Assembly (NCBI GenBank): GCA_947178685.1
Contig: CAMWZE010000001.1
Coordinates: 1-20,448 of the forward strand
DNA: 20,448 nt
Reading direction: 5' to 3'
Source of the DNA: an uncultured Porphyromonadaceae bacterium
GTDB taxonomy: Bacteria; Bacteroidota; Bacteroidia; Bacteroidales; Muribaculaceae
The notes under the pieces are model-generated. The model was not told where the DNA came from and did no database searches. It saw nothing but the letters and a program-made list of their open reading frames with translations. Made by a program: the position numbers and the translations under genes. Positions 1 through 10,600 of this stretch are shown piece after piece; position 1 is the first letter of the stretch, and each line of letters begins with the position of its first letter.

Positions 1-208
1 CTCCGTGACCATGGCTTGATTTTGCCGACATTCACTTGTATATTCTGATGTGAGGCCCGGTTTACTCAATCGGCCCTCTAAAAAATTTCCGGTTTATCAG
101 AAAATGAACTAATTTTACTCCGGGTTGAGTATTCAGGCACTAAATCGGGAATAAGTATATAAATTCTCAATCGGGAATAATATATGGATTAATGAAATAT
201 TTATAAAA
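1..208. other. AT-rich upstream region of the first gene, no gene seen
   Basis: No frame here can be defended as a gene. The first frame is open only to a stop at 46-48, so the end of an upstream gene cannot be shown. The stretch holds TACTCAAT at 63-70, a related TTTACTC/GAGTA pair around 113-131, and a 12-base direct repeat AATCGGGAATAA at 143-154 and 169-180. No full match to TTTG-N20-TAnnTTTG is visible. TGATTTTG at 17-24 is one base off the -7 box, but any partner box would lie outside the window. This is probably the promoter and leader of the beta-helix enzyme. Confidence 0.5.
143..180. repeat. 12-bp direct repeat upstream of the beta-helix hydrolase
   Basis: AATCGGGAATAA occurs exactly at 143-154 and again at 169-180, with starts 26 bases apart and an AT-rich spacer. 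The second copy ends 28 bases before the start codon at 209. Two direct copies about two and a half helical turns apart could be paired regulator sites, for example for the AraC-type protein encoded next door. That role is inference. Confidence 0.45.
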
Positions 209-1684
209 ATGAGAAATATCGCCATGTTTATGCCGTGTCTGTTGGCCGGCTTGTCCGCGTTGACCTGCGGAGCCACTGTTGTCACCTATCCCGCTCCGGA
301 GGGGGCTCCTCTCAACAATACATATAAGGTGGAGGTGCGTCAGACTCCGGTAAATCCGGCCGACAATTCCTCGGAGGGTTGGATGCCGGTGGACGTCTAT
401 GCCGTGAAGGTTGATGAGACTGTGGGCGGAAAACACAATGTGAAGACCGTCTCGATGGCATATTTTGATTTCGACGGTAAGGTAGACGTGCGTGTCACGT
501 CTAACGTGATAAAGCCTGAAGATGTGAAGGTGAGGCCGCTGTCATATTCTATTCCGGCGGAAGTGACCGGCAACACCTTCACCTTCTCGCTTGATCGTCC
601 GCGTAACCTGATTGTGGATGTGAACGGTGAGATCTTCAACAATCTCCAGCTGTTTGCCAATCCTATCGACGCAAACCGTCCCACGGATAAGGAGCTCAAG
701 AAACTCAGGAAAGATAAAAGCTACCATTACTTCGCTCCCGGCTATCACAAATTTGATACGCTCAACGTGAAATCGGGCGAGACTGTATATGTGGCCGGAG
801 GTGCATTCCTCGACGGTGAAATCGTTGTGGAGGGTGCCGACAAGGCCCGCGTCATCGGTAGGGGTATGGTGTATCCCGAAAGAAAGATGGGGGTGAGGGT
901 GAGCAACAGCCGGAATGTGGAGGTGGAGGGAATATTCACCACTCAGTGTGCTGTGGGTGGCTCCGACTCCGTAAAGGTTGAGAATGTAAAGGTGATGAGT
1001 TATTACGGATGGGGTGACGGCTTCAATGTGTTTGCCTCGAACAATGTGACCTACCGCCACATTTTCGCCCGTACATCAGACGACTGCACCACCATCTACG
1101 CCACACGCAAAGGTTACAAAGGTGGCTGCCGCAACATACTCACTGAAGACGCGGTGCTCTGGGCCGATGTGGCACATCCCTTCATGGTAGGCCTCCACGG
1201 AAGCGCCACGGAGATAGGTGTCGATGCCCCTTCAGATGTGATCACTGACATTGTATACCGCGACATCGATGTGGTGGATATGCATGAGCCTCAGGTGGAC
1301 TATCAGGGAGTGTTCGCTATCGTGGCAAGCGACAACAACATTGTGAAAGACATTACCTTTGACAATATCCGGGTAGAGAATTTCCGCCGTGGCCGTCTTA
1401 TTGATATCCGGATAGCCTGGAACAGAAAATATTGCGCTGCTCCGGGAGCATTGATAGAGAATGTTCTCTTCAAGGATGTAGTATATAACGGCGACCGTTC
1501 GGATCTCTCTCTTATAATAGGTTATGACGATGTCCGCAAGGTGAAGGGGATTACATTCGACAACCTTGTGATAAACGGTGAGCATATATATGACAAGATG
1601 CCCGGAAAGCCCGGCTGGTACAAGACATCAGATATGATGCGCATGTTTATCGGAGAGCATGTGGAAGATGTGGTTTTCAAATAA
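209..1684 (+). CDS. secreted right-handed beta-helix glycoside hydrolase, GH49-like (clan GH-N, which also contains GH28)
   Basis: This 491-residue secreted protein probably cleaves a polysaccharide internally. Residues 1 to about 22 form a signal peptide; its LTC is a poor lipobox, so lipidation is doubtful. Residues 23-165 look like the beta-sandwich that precedes the helix in GH49 enzymes. From about 170 on, repeated short strands (patterns such as ITDIVYRDIDV and VKDITFDNIRVENF) indicate a right-handed parallel beta-helix. WGDG at 268-271 and SDD at 290-292 place Asp270, Asp291 and Asp292 with the spacing of the catalytic aspartates in clan GH-N; HG follows at 330-331. The order of later segments resembles isopullulanase and dextranase (GH49) more than polygalacturonase (GH28), judged from memory of those families. 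It lies 101 bases upstream of the regulator on the same strand. Fold and secretion are fairly sure; family and substrate are not. Confidence 0.75.
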   Translation: MRNIAMFMPCLLAGLSALTCGATVVTYPAPEGAPLNNTYKVEVRQTPVNPADNSSEGWMPVDVYAVKVDETVGGKHNVKTVSMAYFDFDGKVDVRVTSNVIKPEDVKVRPLSYSIPAEVTGNTFTFSLDRPRNLIVDVNGEIFNNLQLFANPIDANRPTDKELKKLRKDKSYHYFAPGYHKFDTLNVKSGETVYVAGGAFLDGEIVVEGADKARVIGRGMVYPERKMGVRVSNSRNVEVEGIFTTQCAVGGSDSVKVENVKVMSYYGWGDGFNVFASNNVTYRHIFARTSDDCTTIYATRKGYKGGCRNILTEDAVLWADVAHPFMVGLHGSATEIGVDAPSDVITDIVYRDIDVVDMHEPQVDYQGVFAIVASDNNIVKDITFDNIRVENFRRGRLIDIRIAWNRKYCAAPGALIENVLFKDVVYNGDRSDLSLIIGYDDVRKVKGITFDNLVINGEHIYDKMPGKPGWYKTSDMMRMFIGEHVEDVVFK

Positions 1685-1723
1685 TCTTCACGGCTTGATA
1701 TAACAAAAATGAGAATCTTCGTT

Positions 1724-1761
1724 AAGTATGTGTCTGATGTTTTAATCTGTGACACATACTT
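1724..1761. promoter_or_regulatory. 11-bp perfect inverted repeat upstream of the AraC-type regulator
   Basis: AAGTATGTGTC at 1724-1734 is the exact reverse complement of GACACATACTT at 1751-1761, with a 16-base AT-rich spacer. No T-run follows, so it is a poor intrinsic terminator for the preceding gene. It lies 24 bases before the regulator's ATG. That fits an operator, possibly for autoregulation, or a leader hairpin. The role is inference. Confidence 0.45.
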
Positions 1762-1785
1762 GGAAATAGAACATTGATTGAGATT

Positions 1786-4668
1786 ATGATTTCGAGAGCA
1801 CAAGGGCGTGAGAAAGTTAAACGGATGCAAGTTATTATGTGTCTGTTGCTTATGTTGTTTACTTTCATAAATGCCTATCCCGAGGGACACCTCTTCAGGA
1901 GGGTGCCTTCCGTAGAGGGGCAGCGCACCGAAGGCTCCACCACCTACGACATAGCGCGCACCGGCGACGGCTTCGTGTGGCTGGCCACTGACCGCGGCCT
2001 TGTACGTTTTGACGGGGAACATACCATCAGGGTGCCGCTGTGTGACGATCCGCAAGACTGCAGCCTCGTGAAGATGATCGAGCCGGCAGAGAACGGCGGT
2101 GTAATCGCAGGCGCCAACAACCGTTTGTATCTCGTGGAGACACGAACCGGACACCATAAGGTGACTCCTTTGCTCGACGGGAAGCCTTTCCCGGCGAATT
2201 GCGGATTGAGAATCAACGGGAAATATACCCTCGTGGGTGGTGAGGAGGGTCTTGCCGTGATATATCCCGACAGATCGGTGCGCCGCATACAGGTGGGCAA
2301 GGACCTCGTAGACCTGTCAAACAAGATTACCGATATAACTTTCGGCGACGGGAGAATATTCCTGTTGACAAAGGGGGGCATATATCGTATGCACCCGGAT
2401 GATTTCTCGGTGGAACAGGTAGGCCCGATCGACACGATTGAAACGTTAGGTGCAACCACCATAACGATGGCCGGACACATCCTGTATATAGGTACCTCCG
2501 GCAACGGCATCTGGCGGATGGATCCCTCCACCGGCTCCCTCTCCGAGGCATTCATGTTCTCGAAGGGTAATGTGGTCACCGACATGGCCATGAGCTATGA
2601 CGGCACCATTCTATATGTGGGCACCGATGGGGGAGGGGTAACCAAGATAGAGATACCCTCCGAGCGTGTGCTCTCGCAATCGAAGCATGTGGCCAACGAT
2701 CCGGCGAGCCCTTCGAGCAATCAGGTGTATTCCCTTTTCACCGACCGGAGCGGCCATCTCTGGATTGGATATTATCAGAACGGAGCCGACTATACGCCAT
2801 CCTGGACCGGACCGTTCGAACTGATGGATGATCCCGCGTTTATCAATACCCGTGGCATACCCGTCAGAGCTCTTGCCATCTCCGATAAGGATATTGCGAT
2901 AGGCACCCGTGAGGGACTTACCATGCTGGCGCGCGACAGTTCCGACACCTGGGCGGTGCGTACCCCTGATTTACGTTCGGAAATGGTGATATCGCTGCTC
3001 GACCATGGCAACGACATATATATAGGAACCTATGGCGGGGGATTGCGTATTCTCGACCCCGCCACACGCAAGGTGCGCGACCTTACGATACGCGGCGACT
3101 ATCCCGTGTTCCGCATGGGCCACATCTTCGCTCTTGCATCCGACAGTAAGGACAATCTCTGGATAGGCACCAATAAGGGTCTTTATAGGCGAGCCGCCGA
3201 CGGCACTCTTACTTGCTACACATCATCCAACAGTGTCTTGCCCGAAGGGAACGTGTACGGTATATTCTTCGACTCCACCGGAAAAGGGTGGATCAGCACC
3301 GACACCGGACTCTGTGTCTATGATCCCCGCCAGGAGAAGCTGCGCACCGATATCTTCCCTGCCTCGTTTCCGCGTGCCATGCGCTATCGCTCCGTCTACG
3401 AGGACAGCAAGGGAATGCTCTATTTCGTGCCGGAATATGGCATGGTGATCGCCTCATCTCCCGACCTCTCCGATGCCGCCACTATAAGACACACATTGCT
3501 CGACGGGGCGGTGGCAAAGGGTGTGACGGAGGATAAGAACGGCAATCTCTGGATTGCCACAAGCAAGGGGATATTCCGTCGCGATTCCCATGGACATATC
3601 ATAAGGTTCGGCCTTGCATCCGGACTGCCATCGCTGTCGTTTCTTCAGGCGCAACCTGTCTCCGACAACCAAGACCATATCTGGTTTGGCAATTCGGAAG
3701 GACTCCTGCGGCTGACCGAGTCGGACATCGACTCATCCATAGAGGCTCAGCGTCCCCCTGTTCCCACGATTCTCAGTATAAACGGCGCGGTGACCGACTA
3801 TGTCCCCCTGCCTGATGAGAAGAGCGGAAAATACAGGATTAATATTGACCGCGCCTCCACTACAATCAAGGTGGGCTTCTCCACATTCTCCTTCGCCTTA
3901 GAGGAGCCGGATTCATACGTCTACTCTCTCGACGGAGGGGAATGGCAACCCTTCCAGGATGAGCTCGCCGTCACCTTCTATGACCTCTCGCCCGGGCGCC
4001 ATCAGCTGCGTGTGAAATCGGCCAACGATTCCGAAGGTGAGGCGGAGACAACGGTGGTTGACCTGAGGATGGCCTATCCGGTGTGGTGGTACATACTCGG
4101 GGTGCTGACAATAGCACTTGTAGCCGCGCTCATGCTCGTGTGGGTGCTCCACATGCGTCGGCGCAGCGAGCTACGTCGTAAGCTGGAGGAGGAGCGCACA
4201 GCCGCGCAGGCCGCCGAGACCTCTTCCCCTGCTGTGGATGCGCAGTCCGGCAGTGAGAATGTAGCCGGAGAGGAGGCTGCACCCGTGCAGAAGAAGTATG
4301 CCACCGCCACCCTCAGCCGTACCGAAGGACGCGAGATAGCCCGTAAACTCGACGAGATAATGGAGCGCGAGAAACCCTACCTGCAGCAGGATCTGAAAGT
4401 GGGCGATCTCGCCTCTATGGCCGGAATATCGAGCCACCGCATGAGCCAGTTCTTCAGCCAGCATAAAGGGCAGACTTTCTACGACTACATCAACTACTAT
4501 CGTGTGCAGGAGTTCAAGCGCATTGCAAAGTCGCCCGACAACCGTCGCAATCTTACCCTTACGGCCATGTCGGAACAGGCCGGTTTCTCCTCGCGTGCCA
4601 CCTTCTTCCGCTCCTTCAAAAATGTGGAGGGAGTCTCTCCCGGCGAGTGGCTCAAGACTCTCGGCTGA
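1786..4668 (+). CDS. membrane-spanning sensor-regulator: propeller and Y_Y_Y sensor fused directly to an AraC-type DNA-binding domain
   Basis: This 960-residue protein probably senses a glycan fragment in the periplasm and activates the locus. The start is the ATG at 1786, which gives a basic stretch then a hydrophobic signal or anchor (QVIMCLLLMLFTFINA); a TTG at 1774 also opens the frame and an ATG at 1825 is possible. Residues 30-680 carry two-component propeller (Reg_prop) blades, visible as repeats such as GHLWIGYYQNG, DNLWIGTNKGLYRR and GNLWIATSKGIFRR. A Y_Y_Y domain spans about 690-765, a transmembrane helix about 765-790, then a charged, probably coiled segment and a low-complexity linker. 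The last 110 residues are an AraC-type double helix-turn-helix. There is no HisKA, HATPase or receiver domain, so it has the sensor of a hybrid two-component system without phosphotransfer. It sits between the first enzyme and the sigma gene. Confidence 0.88.
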   Translation: MISRAQGREKVKRMQVIMCLLLMLFTFINAYPEGHLFRRVPSVEGQRTEGSTTYDIARTGDGFVWLATDRGLVRFDGEHTIRVPLCDDPQDCSLVKMIEPAENGGVIAGANNRLYLVETRTGHHKVTPLLDGKPFPANCGLRINGKYTLVGGEEGLAVIYPDRSVRRIQVGKDLVDLSNKITDITFGDGRIFLLTKGGIYRMHPDDFSVEQVGPIDTIETLGATTITMAGHILYIGTSGNGIWRMDPSTGSLSEAFMFSKGNVVTDMAMSYDGTILYVGTDGGGVTKIEIPSERVLSQSKHVANDPASPSSNQVYSLFTDRSGHLWIGYYQNGADYTPSWTGPFELMDDPAFINTRGIPVRALAISDKDIAIGTREGLTMLARDSSDTWAVRTPDLRSEMVISLLDHGNDIYIGTYGGGLRILDPATRKVRDLTIRGDYPVFRMGHIFALASDSKDNLWIGTNKGLYRRAADGTLTCYTSSNSVLPEGNVYGIFFDSTGKGWISTDTGLCVYDPRQEKLRTDIFPASFPRAMRYRSVYEDSKGMLYFVPEYGMVIASSPDLSDAATIRHTLLDGAVAKGVTEDKNGNLWIATSKGIFRRDSHGHIIRFGLASGLPSLSFLQAQPVSDNQDHIWFGNSEGLLRLTESDIDSSIEAQRPPVPTILSINGAVTDYVPLPDEKSGKYRINIDRASTTIKVGFSTFSFALEEPDSYVYSLDGGEWQPFQDELAVTFYDLSPGRHQLRVKSANDSEGEAETTVVDLRMAYPVWWYILGVLTIALVAALMLVWVLHMRRRSELRRKLEEERTAAQAAETSSPAVDAQSGSENVAGEEAAPVQKKYATATLSRTEGREIARKLDEIMEREKPYLQQDLKVGDLASMAGISSHRMSQFFSQHKGQTFYDYINYYRVQEFKRIAKSPDNRRNLTLTAMSEQAGFSSRATFFRSFKNVEGVSPGEWLKTLG

Positions 4669-7600
4669 GCCCCTGCCGGTCGGGGGCTGATCACGGCCCG
4701 TCAAGGCCCGTGAAAAAGTAACGTTTCGGGGGCTCCCGAGTCTCTTTGTGAGACTCGGGAGTCTCATTTAATTTATTGAGACCGGAGTCTCACAAAATTA
4801 AGTAATTGTAATACATGGGGTTATAAAGTATATATGTCAGATAATTGATTGATATGCAATAAGGGGTAGATTATTTTTGAAGGAGGCGGATATGATATAA
4901 TTTTGCCATTGTCAACCTGGTCGGAACCCCCGACAAAAATCAAAACATCATGGCAACTTCCCCTTCCATCAACCACAAAACAATCGAGATGTTTTATGAA
5001 CATCAAGCCCTCATCCGAGCCTTTATACAGACTCGTGTCGCCAACGATGAAGACGCGACCGATCTGGTGCAGGAGGTGTATCTGCGTCTTCTCGAATATA
5101 AGGACGCTATAGTGCCCGAGAGGACAAAGGCCCTTGCTTTTGCAATAGCCTCTAATGTGGTCAATGATTATCTGCGTCGCCTATATAATAAGAGTGTCGC
5201 CACTGCGGAAATCGCTATCGCTGCGGAGACGTTGTCCTCCACCACGGAGGAGGAGGTGATTGGGCGTGATATGCAGAATCTCGAGACAAGAACTCTCGCC
5301 GCCATGCCTGCCCAGCGTCGTCTTGTGTATATCATGAGGCTGCATGAGGAGAAAACCACCAGGGAAATTGCCGAGGAACTCAATCTCTCAAGCCGCACGG
5401 TGGAGAATCATTTCTATATGGGAATTCGCCATATGCGCAGTTGTTTCGCTGAGGCGATATGATGGTTGCGGCTGCTTTTTCAAGGAAAAATCAATTTTCT
5501 TAATCGGGGGATTGAGTAGTTTTTTACTCTGATACGACTAAGTAATAAAAGAGGAACGGTAGCCTCTCCGGTTATATCTCGGGAGATGAGAACCATTCCT
5601 CCACTAAATAAAGATAATAAAAACCTTCAAACTATACCCTATTAATTATGAATTCATCATCCAACCGGCGTAAGATGACAGCTCTTATGGCTGTCGCGCT
5701 TCTCGGAGGAGGAGCCCTGGGCGTACCGACATTCACGGCAATGGCGGAACAGGCCCCGGCTGTCGCCCCGATAGCCACAGTAACCGGCACGGTCACCGAT
5801 GCTTCCGGCGAACCGCTGATCGGTGCCACCGTACTCGTGAAAGGCTCAACCAACGGCACTTCAACCGACATCGACGGTAACTTTACTCTCAAGAATGTCG
5901 AAGGTAAGACAATCGTGGTGTCTTATGTAGGCTATAAGACTAAAGAGGTGGCGATAGCCCCCAAGATGGAGATTGTGCTTGATGAGGATGCAGCCAACCT
6001 CGACGAACTCGTGGTGGTGGGCTACGGCGTGCAGAAGAAAGGATCTATCACAGGTGCTGTGTCTGCCGTTGATGATAAGGCTTTTGCAGATAAAGCTCCG
6101 GCTTCAAACCCGCTTGCCGACCTTCAGGGTCAGATTCCGGGCATGATGGTAACACGCGGTTCCACAGCTCCCGGTCGTGAGGGCTGGGATTTCAAGGTGC
6201 GTGGTGAGGCTTCCGTCAACAACACCAGCGCGCTTGTTATCGTCGACGGTGTGCCAGGTGGAATCGCCGACCTTAATCCGGATGATATTGAGAATATATC
6301 GGTGCTCAAGGATGCGTCAGCAGCCATATACGGTGCGCGTGCTGCCGGTGGTGTTGTGCTCGTAACCACCAAACGCGGCAGCAAGATAGGAAAGAAACCT
6401 ACCGTCTCTTACAGTGGCAATGTAACCTGGAAAGTATCCGACCCACAGGTGCAGTGGATGAATCTTCAGCAGTGGGCCACCTGTATCGAGGAGGTGCTCT
6501 ACAACGAGGGCATATCGAGCGGTACTCTCAGCACCTTCACCAATGTGGGATCATTCCCTTACGCTGCCATCATGGCCATGAAGCGTCGCGATCCTCAGTA
6601 TATGGGCACTGTGCAGAGCTACGCCGCTCTCGGTGGCAATGCCGACGCCATCAGCGATATCGGCTTCATCGACTCAGACCAGTATAGCGACACTTTCGGA
6701 AATGCCTTCGCGCAATCTCACTCTCTCGGTGTGAGCGGTGGCAACGATGTGGTGCGCTACAACGTGAGCTTAGGATATATGTATGACGGCTCTCCGCTTC
6801 AGTTCGGAATAAAGGAGAATGGTCGCCGCTACACCGCGCGTGCCAACAACGACTTCAAGATTGCCAAATGGTTTGATCTTGCCACTACAATCGCTTTCGC
6901 CCGCCGCGACAACACTTATCCTCTCAACAATCCCTCAGGTGTAAACGGTAACCCTCCCGGCTCACCGATCTTCTCGTCTGACGGTCAGCACGCTTTCGGT
7001 TGGCTCAACAACTATAGCGACGTTGCTGTGGCCAAATTCGGCGGCGGAAAGCGCAACATCTATAACGAGACCGTGGTCAATATCCGCCCCACGTTCCACA
7101 TCATCAAGGGTCTTGACCTGAGCGGTACGGTTGGATACACCATCAAAGACTGGGTGAACAAAGAGACCCAATACAAGAACTATATGTATAACTGGGACAA
7201 CGAGAAGATCGAGACCATGATGCGTCCTACCGACAACCGTTTCACCCGTTTTAACCGCTCCGCTCTCTATCAGATATATCAGGGCTACCTGAATTATCTC
7301 ACCGATTTCGGCACTGACGGCAACCATAACCTCTCGGCTATGGTGGGCGCGAGCTACGAGAGGGAAGACAGCGAGTCGACCCAGTCGAAGCTTCTCAACC
7401 TTGCCGACGGATTCCTTGAGTCGCTCTCATCATCTTACGACCCCGCTACCTCGAAAGTGGAGTTTTCTGATGATAAATGGACCACAGCCATCGCATCCTA
7501 CTTCGGCCGTATCAACTACGACTATCAGGGCCGTTATCTCATCGAGCTTCTCGGCCGTTACGACGGCAGCTCCAAATTCGTGAGAGGGAAGAAGTGGAAA

Positions 7601-10600
7601 GGATTCTACGGCGTGTCGGGCGGCTGGCGCATCAGCGATGAGAAGTTCATGCACAATATCACATGGCTCAACGACCTCAAGATACGTGCATCTTACGGTG
7701 AGACCGGTAACCAGGAGGGTATCGGCACCTACGACTTCGTAGGTAATATAAAGACAAGTGTCAACGGCTCCAACACTACCGGCGCAGGGCTCTTCGGCCC
7801 CACCGGTTCGGCCGGTCCGCTCCAGACCCTCTGGCAGGATAATGTGATAAGCCTCGACCGTACTTGGGAGGTGGTCAAGAACACCAATATAGGTATTGAC
7901 TTCGCTGTGCTCAGCGGACGCCTCAGCGGCTCGCTTGAGTATTTCTGGAAAACCAACGACAATATGCTCGTGGGAGTGACATATCCGAGTGTATTCGGTG
8001 CCGGTGCTCCCAAGACCAACAGCGGTACTCTCAAGGTGAACGGCTGGGAGATCCAGCTCAACTGGCGCGACCGTATCGGCGACGTCACTTATAACGTAGG
8101 ATTCAATATCTCCGACGCCAAGAACAAGCTTGTGTCGATGCCTAACTCCTCAAACTTTACTCAGAATGGCATCACCAAATATCGCGAGGGTTACGCTCTG
8201 AACTCCATGTTCGGATTCGACTTCGTGAAGCTCATCGAGAATCAGGAGGAGCTTGAATCTTACCGTGCAATGCTTGATGCCGCCGATGGCCAGGCTCTCG
8301 GTCTCGACACCTCTATCCTCGGTATAGGCGACGCTATGTATGCCGATCTTGACGGCGACGGCAACATCGACTACGACGACGTCAAACTCCTTGGCAATAC
8401 CACCCCCCGTTATTCATATTCGCTCAACCTCGGCGGTCAGTGGAAGGGTTTTGATCTCAATGTAATCTTCCAGGGTGTGGGGAAGGCCTCCATCATCCGC
8501 GACGTGACAGCCCTGACTGCCCCGGGACGCAATATCTATCAGATCCAGGGTGGACAGTGGTATGACAAAACCTGGGGCTACAACCTCGGCGAAGATCCCC
8601 GCATGGTGGGCCAGGAGATACCCTACTACAATATGGGTGCTGACGGTTCGCTCGTGCAGACCACAATTACAACTCAGGCATCCGACTACCGTACGCCTAA
8701 CAACGATCCCTACAACAGCGCTCCCCGCTGGCACCGCAGCCTCGCCGCCTACAACTATCTCTACAGCGACGCCTGGTATCGTCTGCAGAACATGGCATAC
8801 TGCCGCCTGAAAAATCTTACTGTAGGCTACACGCTTCCCGTGTTGTGGACATCCAAGATCGGCATCGAGAAAGTGCGTCTCTACTTCACAGGCACCGACC
8901 TCTTCACCATCCGCGTCAATAAAGACAAGACGGACCCCGAGAACATGGCCACCAATCCACTTGGCGGAACCTCAGGTGCGAACGCCTATCCCTTCTACCG
9001 TTCTTACACCATCGGTCTTAACTTAACCTTCTAATCTCTCCCGCATACATATGAAGACAATAAAATTTCTGACTCTTGCGGCCCTTGCGGCTGTATCGCT
9101 CACAGCCTGCGACGATGCCCTCGATTTCTATCCGGAGATCACCACCAACGAGTCGAACACAATGGATAAGCTCAGTTACTATGAGTCTGAAGTAAACAAC
9201 TGGTATAGCTGGCTCCCGAAGCTTATGGACAACGGCAAGATCCAGGGTCTCGCCGCTCGCGACGGCGACAGCGACATCTGCACCGGTATGTCGGGCAGCA
9301 TCTCAGCCTCCAAAATGACTCAGCCGGAAGCCGACGACCGCTATAACGAATACTACAAGCATATCCGCTCCATCAACTACCTCGACTACTATGCCGACCT
9401 CTATTATAAGGGTGATCAGGCTGATCTCGACCAGTATCGCGCACAGGCCCGCTTCTTCCGTGCCTATGAAAGCTGGCTTTTCTTCCGCGATTTCGGTCCC
9501 GGCACGATTGTGAAGCGTGTGCTTGATCCCTCCTCATCAGAGGTGATGGCGCCCCGCGCCAGCCGCGATGAGTTTGTCGACTTCATGATTGAAGACCTGC
9601 AGTGGGCTATCGAGTCGGGCAAGCTTCCCAAAGAGGGCGACATCCGCAACGGTGCTCAAGAGGGCCGCATCACTATCGGTGCTGCCAATGCACTTCTCGG
9701 TCGCATCTGTCTCTTCGAGGGTACCTGGCAGAAATATCACACCGAGATGGATAACTATCCCGCCGAAAACAACCCGACTACCGCTGCCTCACGCGACACC
9801 CGTAGCAAATATCTTCTGGGTATTGCCAAGACCGCTCTTGAGAATGTAATCGCCGACAACAGCTACGAGCTCTTCTATAATGATGCCCTCGGCCAGGCGA
9901 GCTACAAGTATATGTTCATCCTTGAGTCGTCGGTAGCACGCAATCCCGCCGCAATACTCAAGAAGGCCAACAAAGAGTATATTCTGGCCAATCGTTTCGA
10001 CAACACTACGAAACTTGCAGGTCAGAACTGGGTACACACATATCGTGGTGTAGGCGTGTCGCGACACTTCGTGGAATGTTTCGAGACAAAGGATGGATCG
10101 CCCGTATCAACCGACTATTCCGATCCCCGCTACTGGTGTAACGACAACATGGACCCCCGCATTTCTGAGTTGGGCGTAAGCTTCATGGACTATCAGTGGG
10201 CCTACAGCTGCAAGCGCGACAGTTATGATGAGATAGGAACTCCTACCGTCAATTCAGGCATATCCTTCACCGCCGCTGTAGGAAAATGGAGCGTCGAGAC
10301 TACTTGTGGCGCCAATGATGCCAGCTATGACATCCCGGTGATACGCCTCGGCGGTGTATACCTCGACTATGCGGAGACTCTCTGCGAGCTCAACGGTGGC
10401 AGTCCGATCGCTGTGGCTGAGAACGCCCATATCAATCTTCTCCGCAAACGTGTGGATATGCCCACCAAGAGCACATGGACTCTCGACGATATCCGCAAGG
10501 AGCGTAACTGCGAGCTCTATCTCGAGGGTTATCGCGTAGACGATGTGCGCCGCTGGGCGAAAGGTGATGAATTGTTCGGCGATGACCTTGAGGGCCTCTA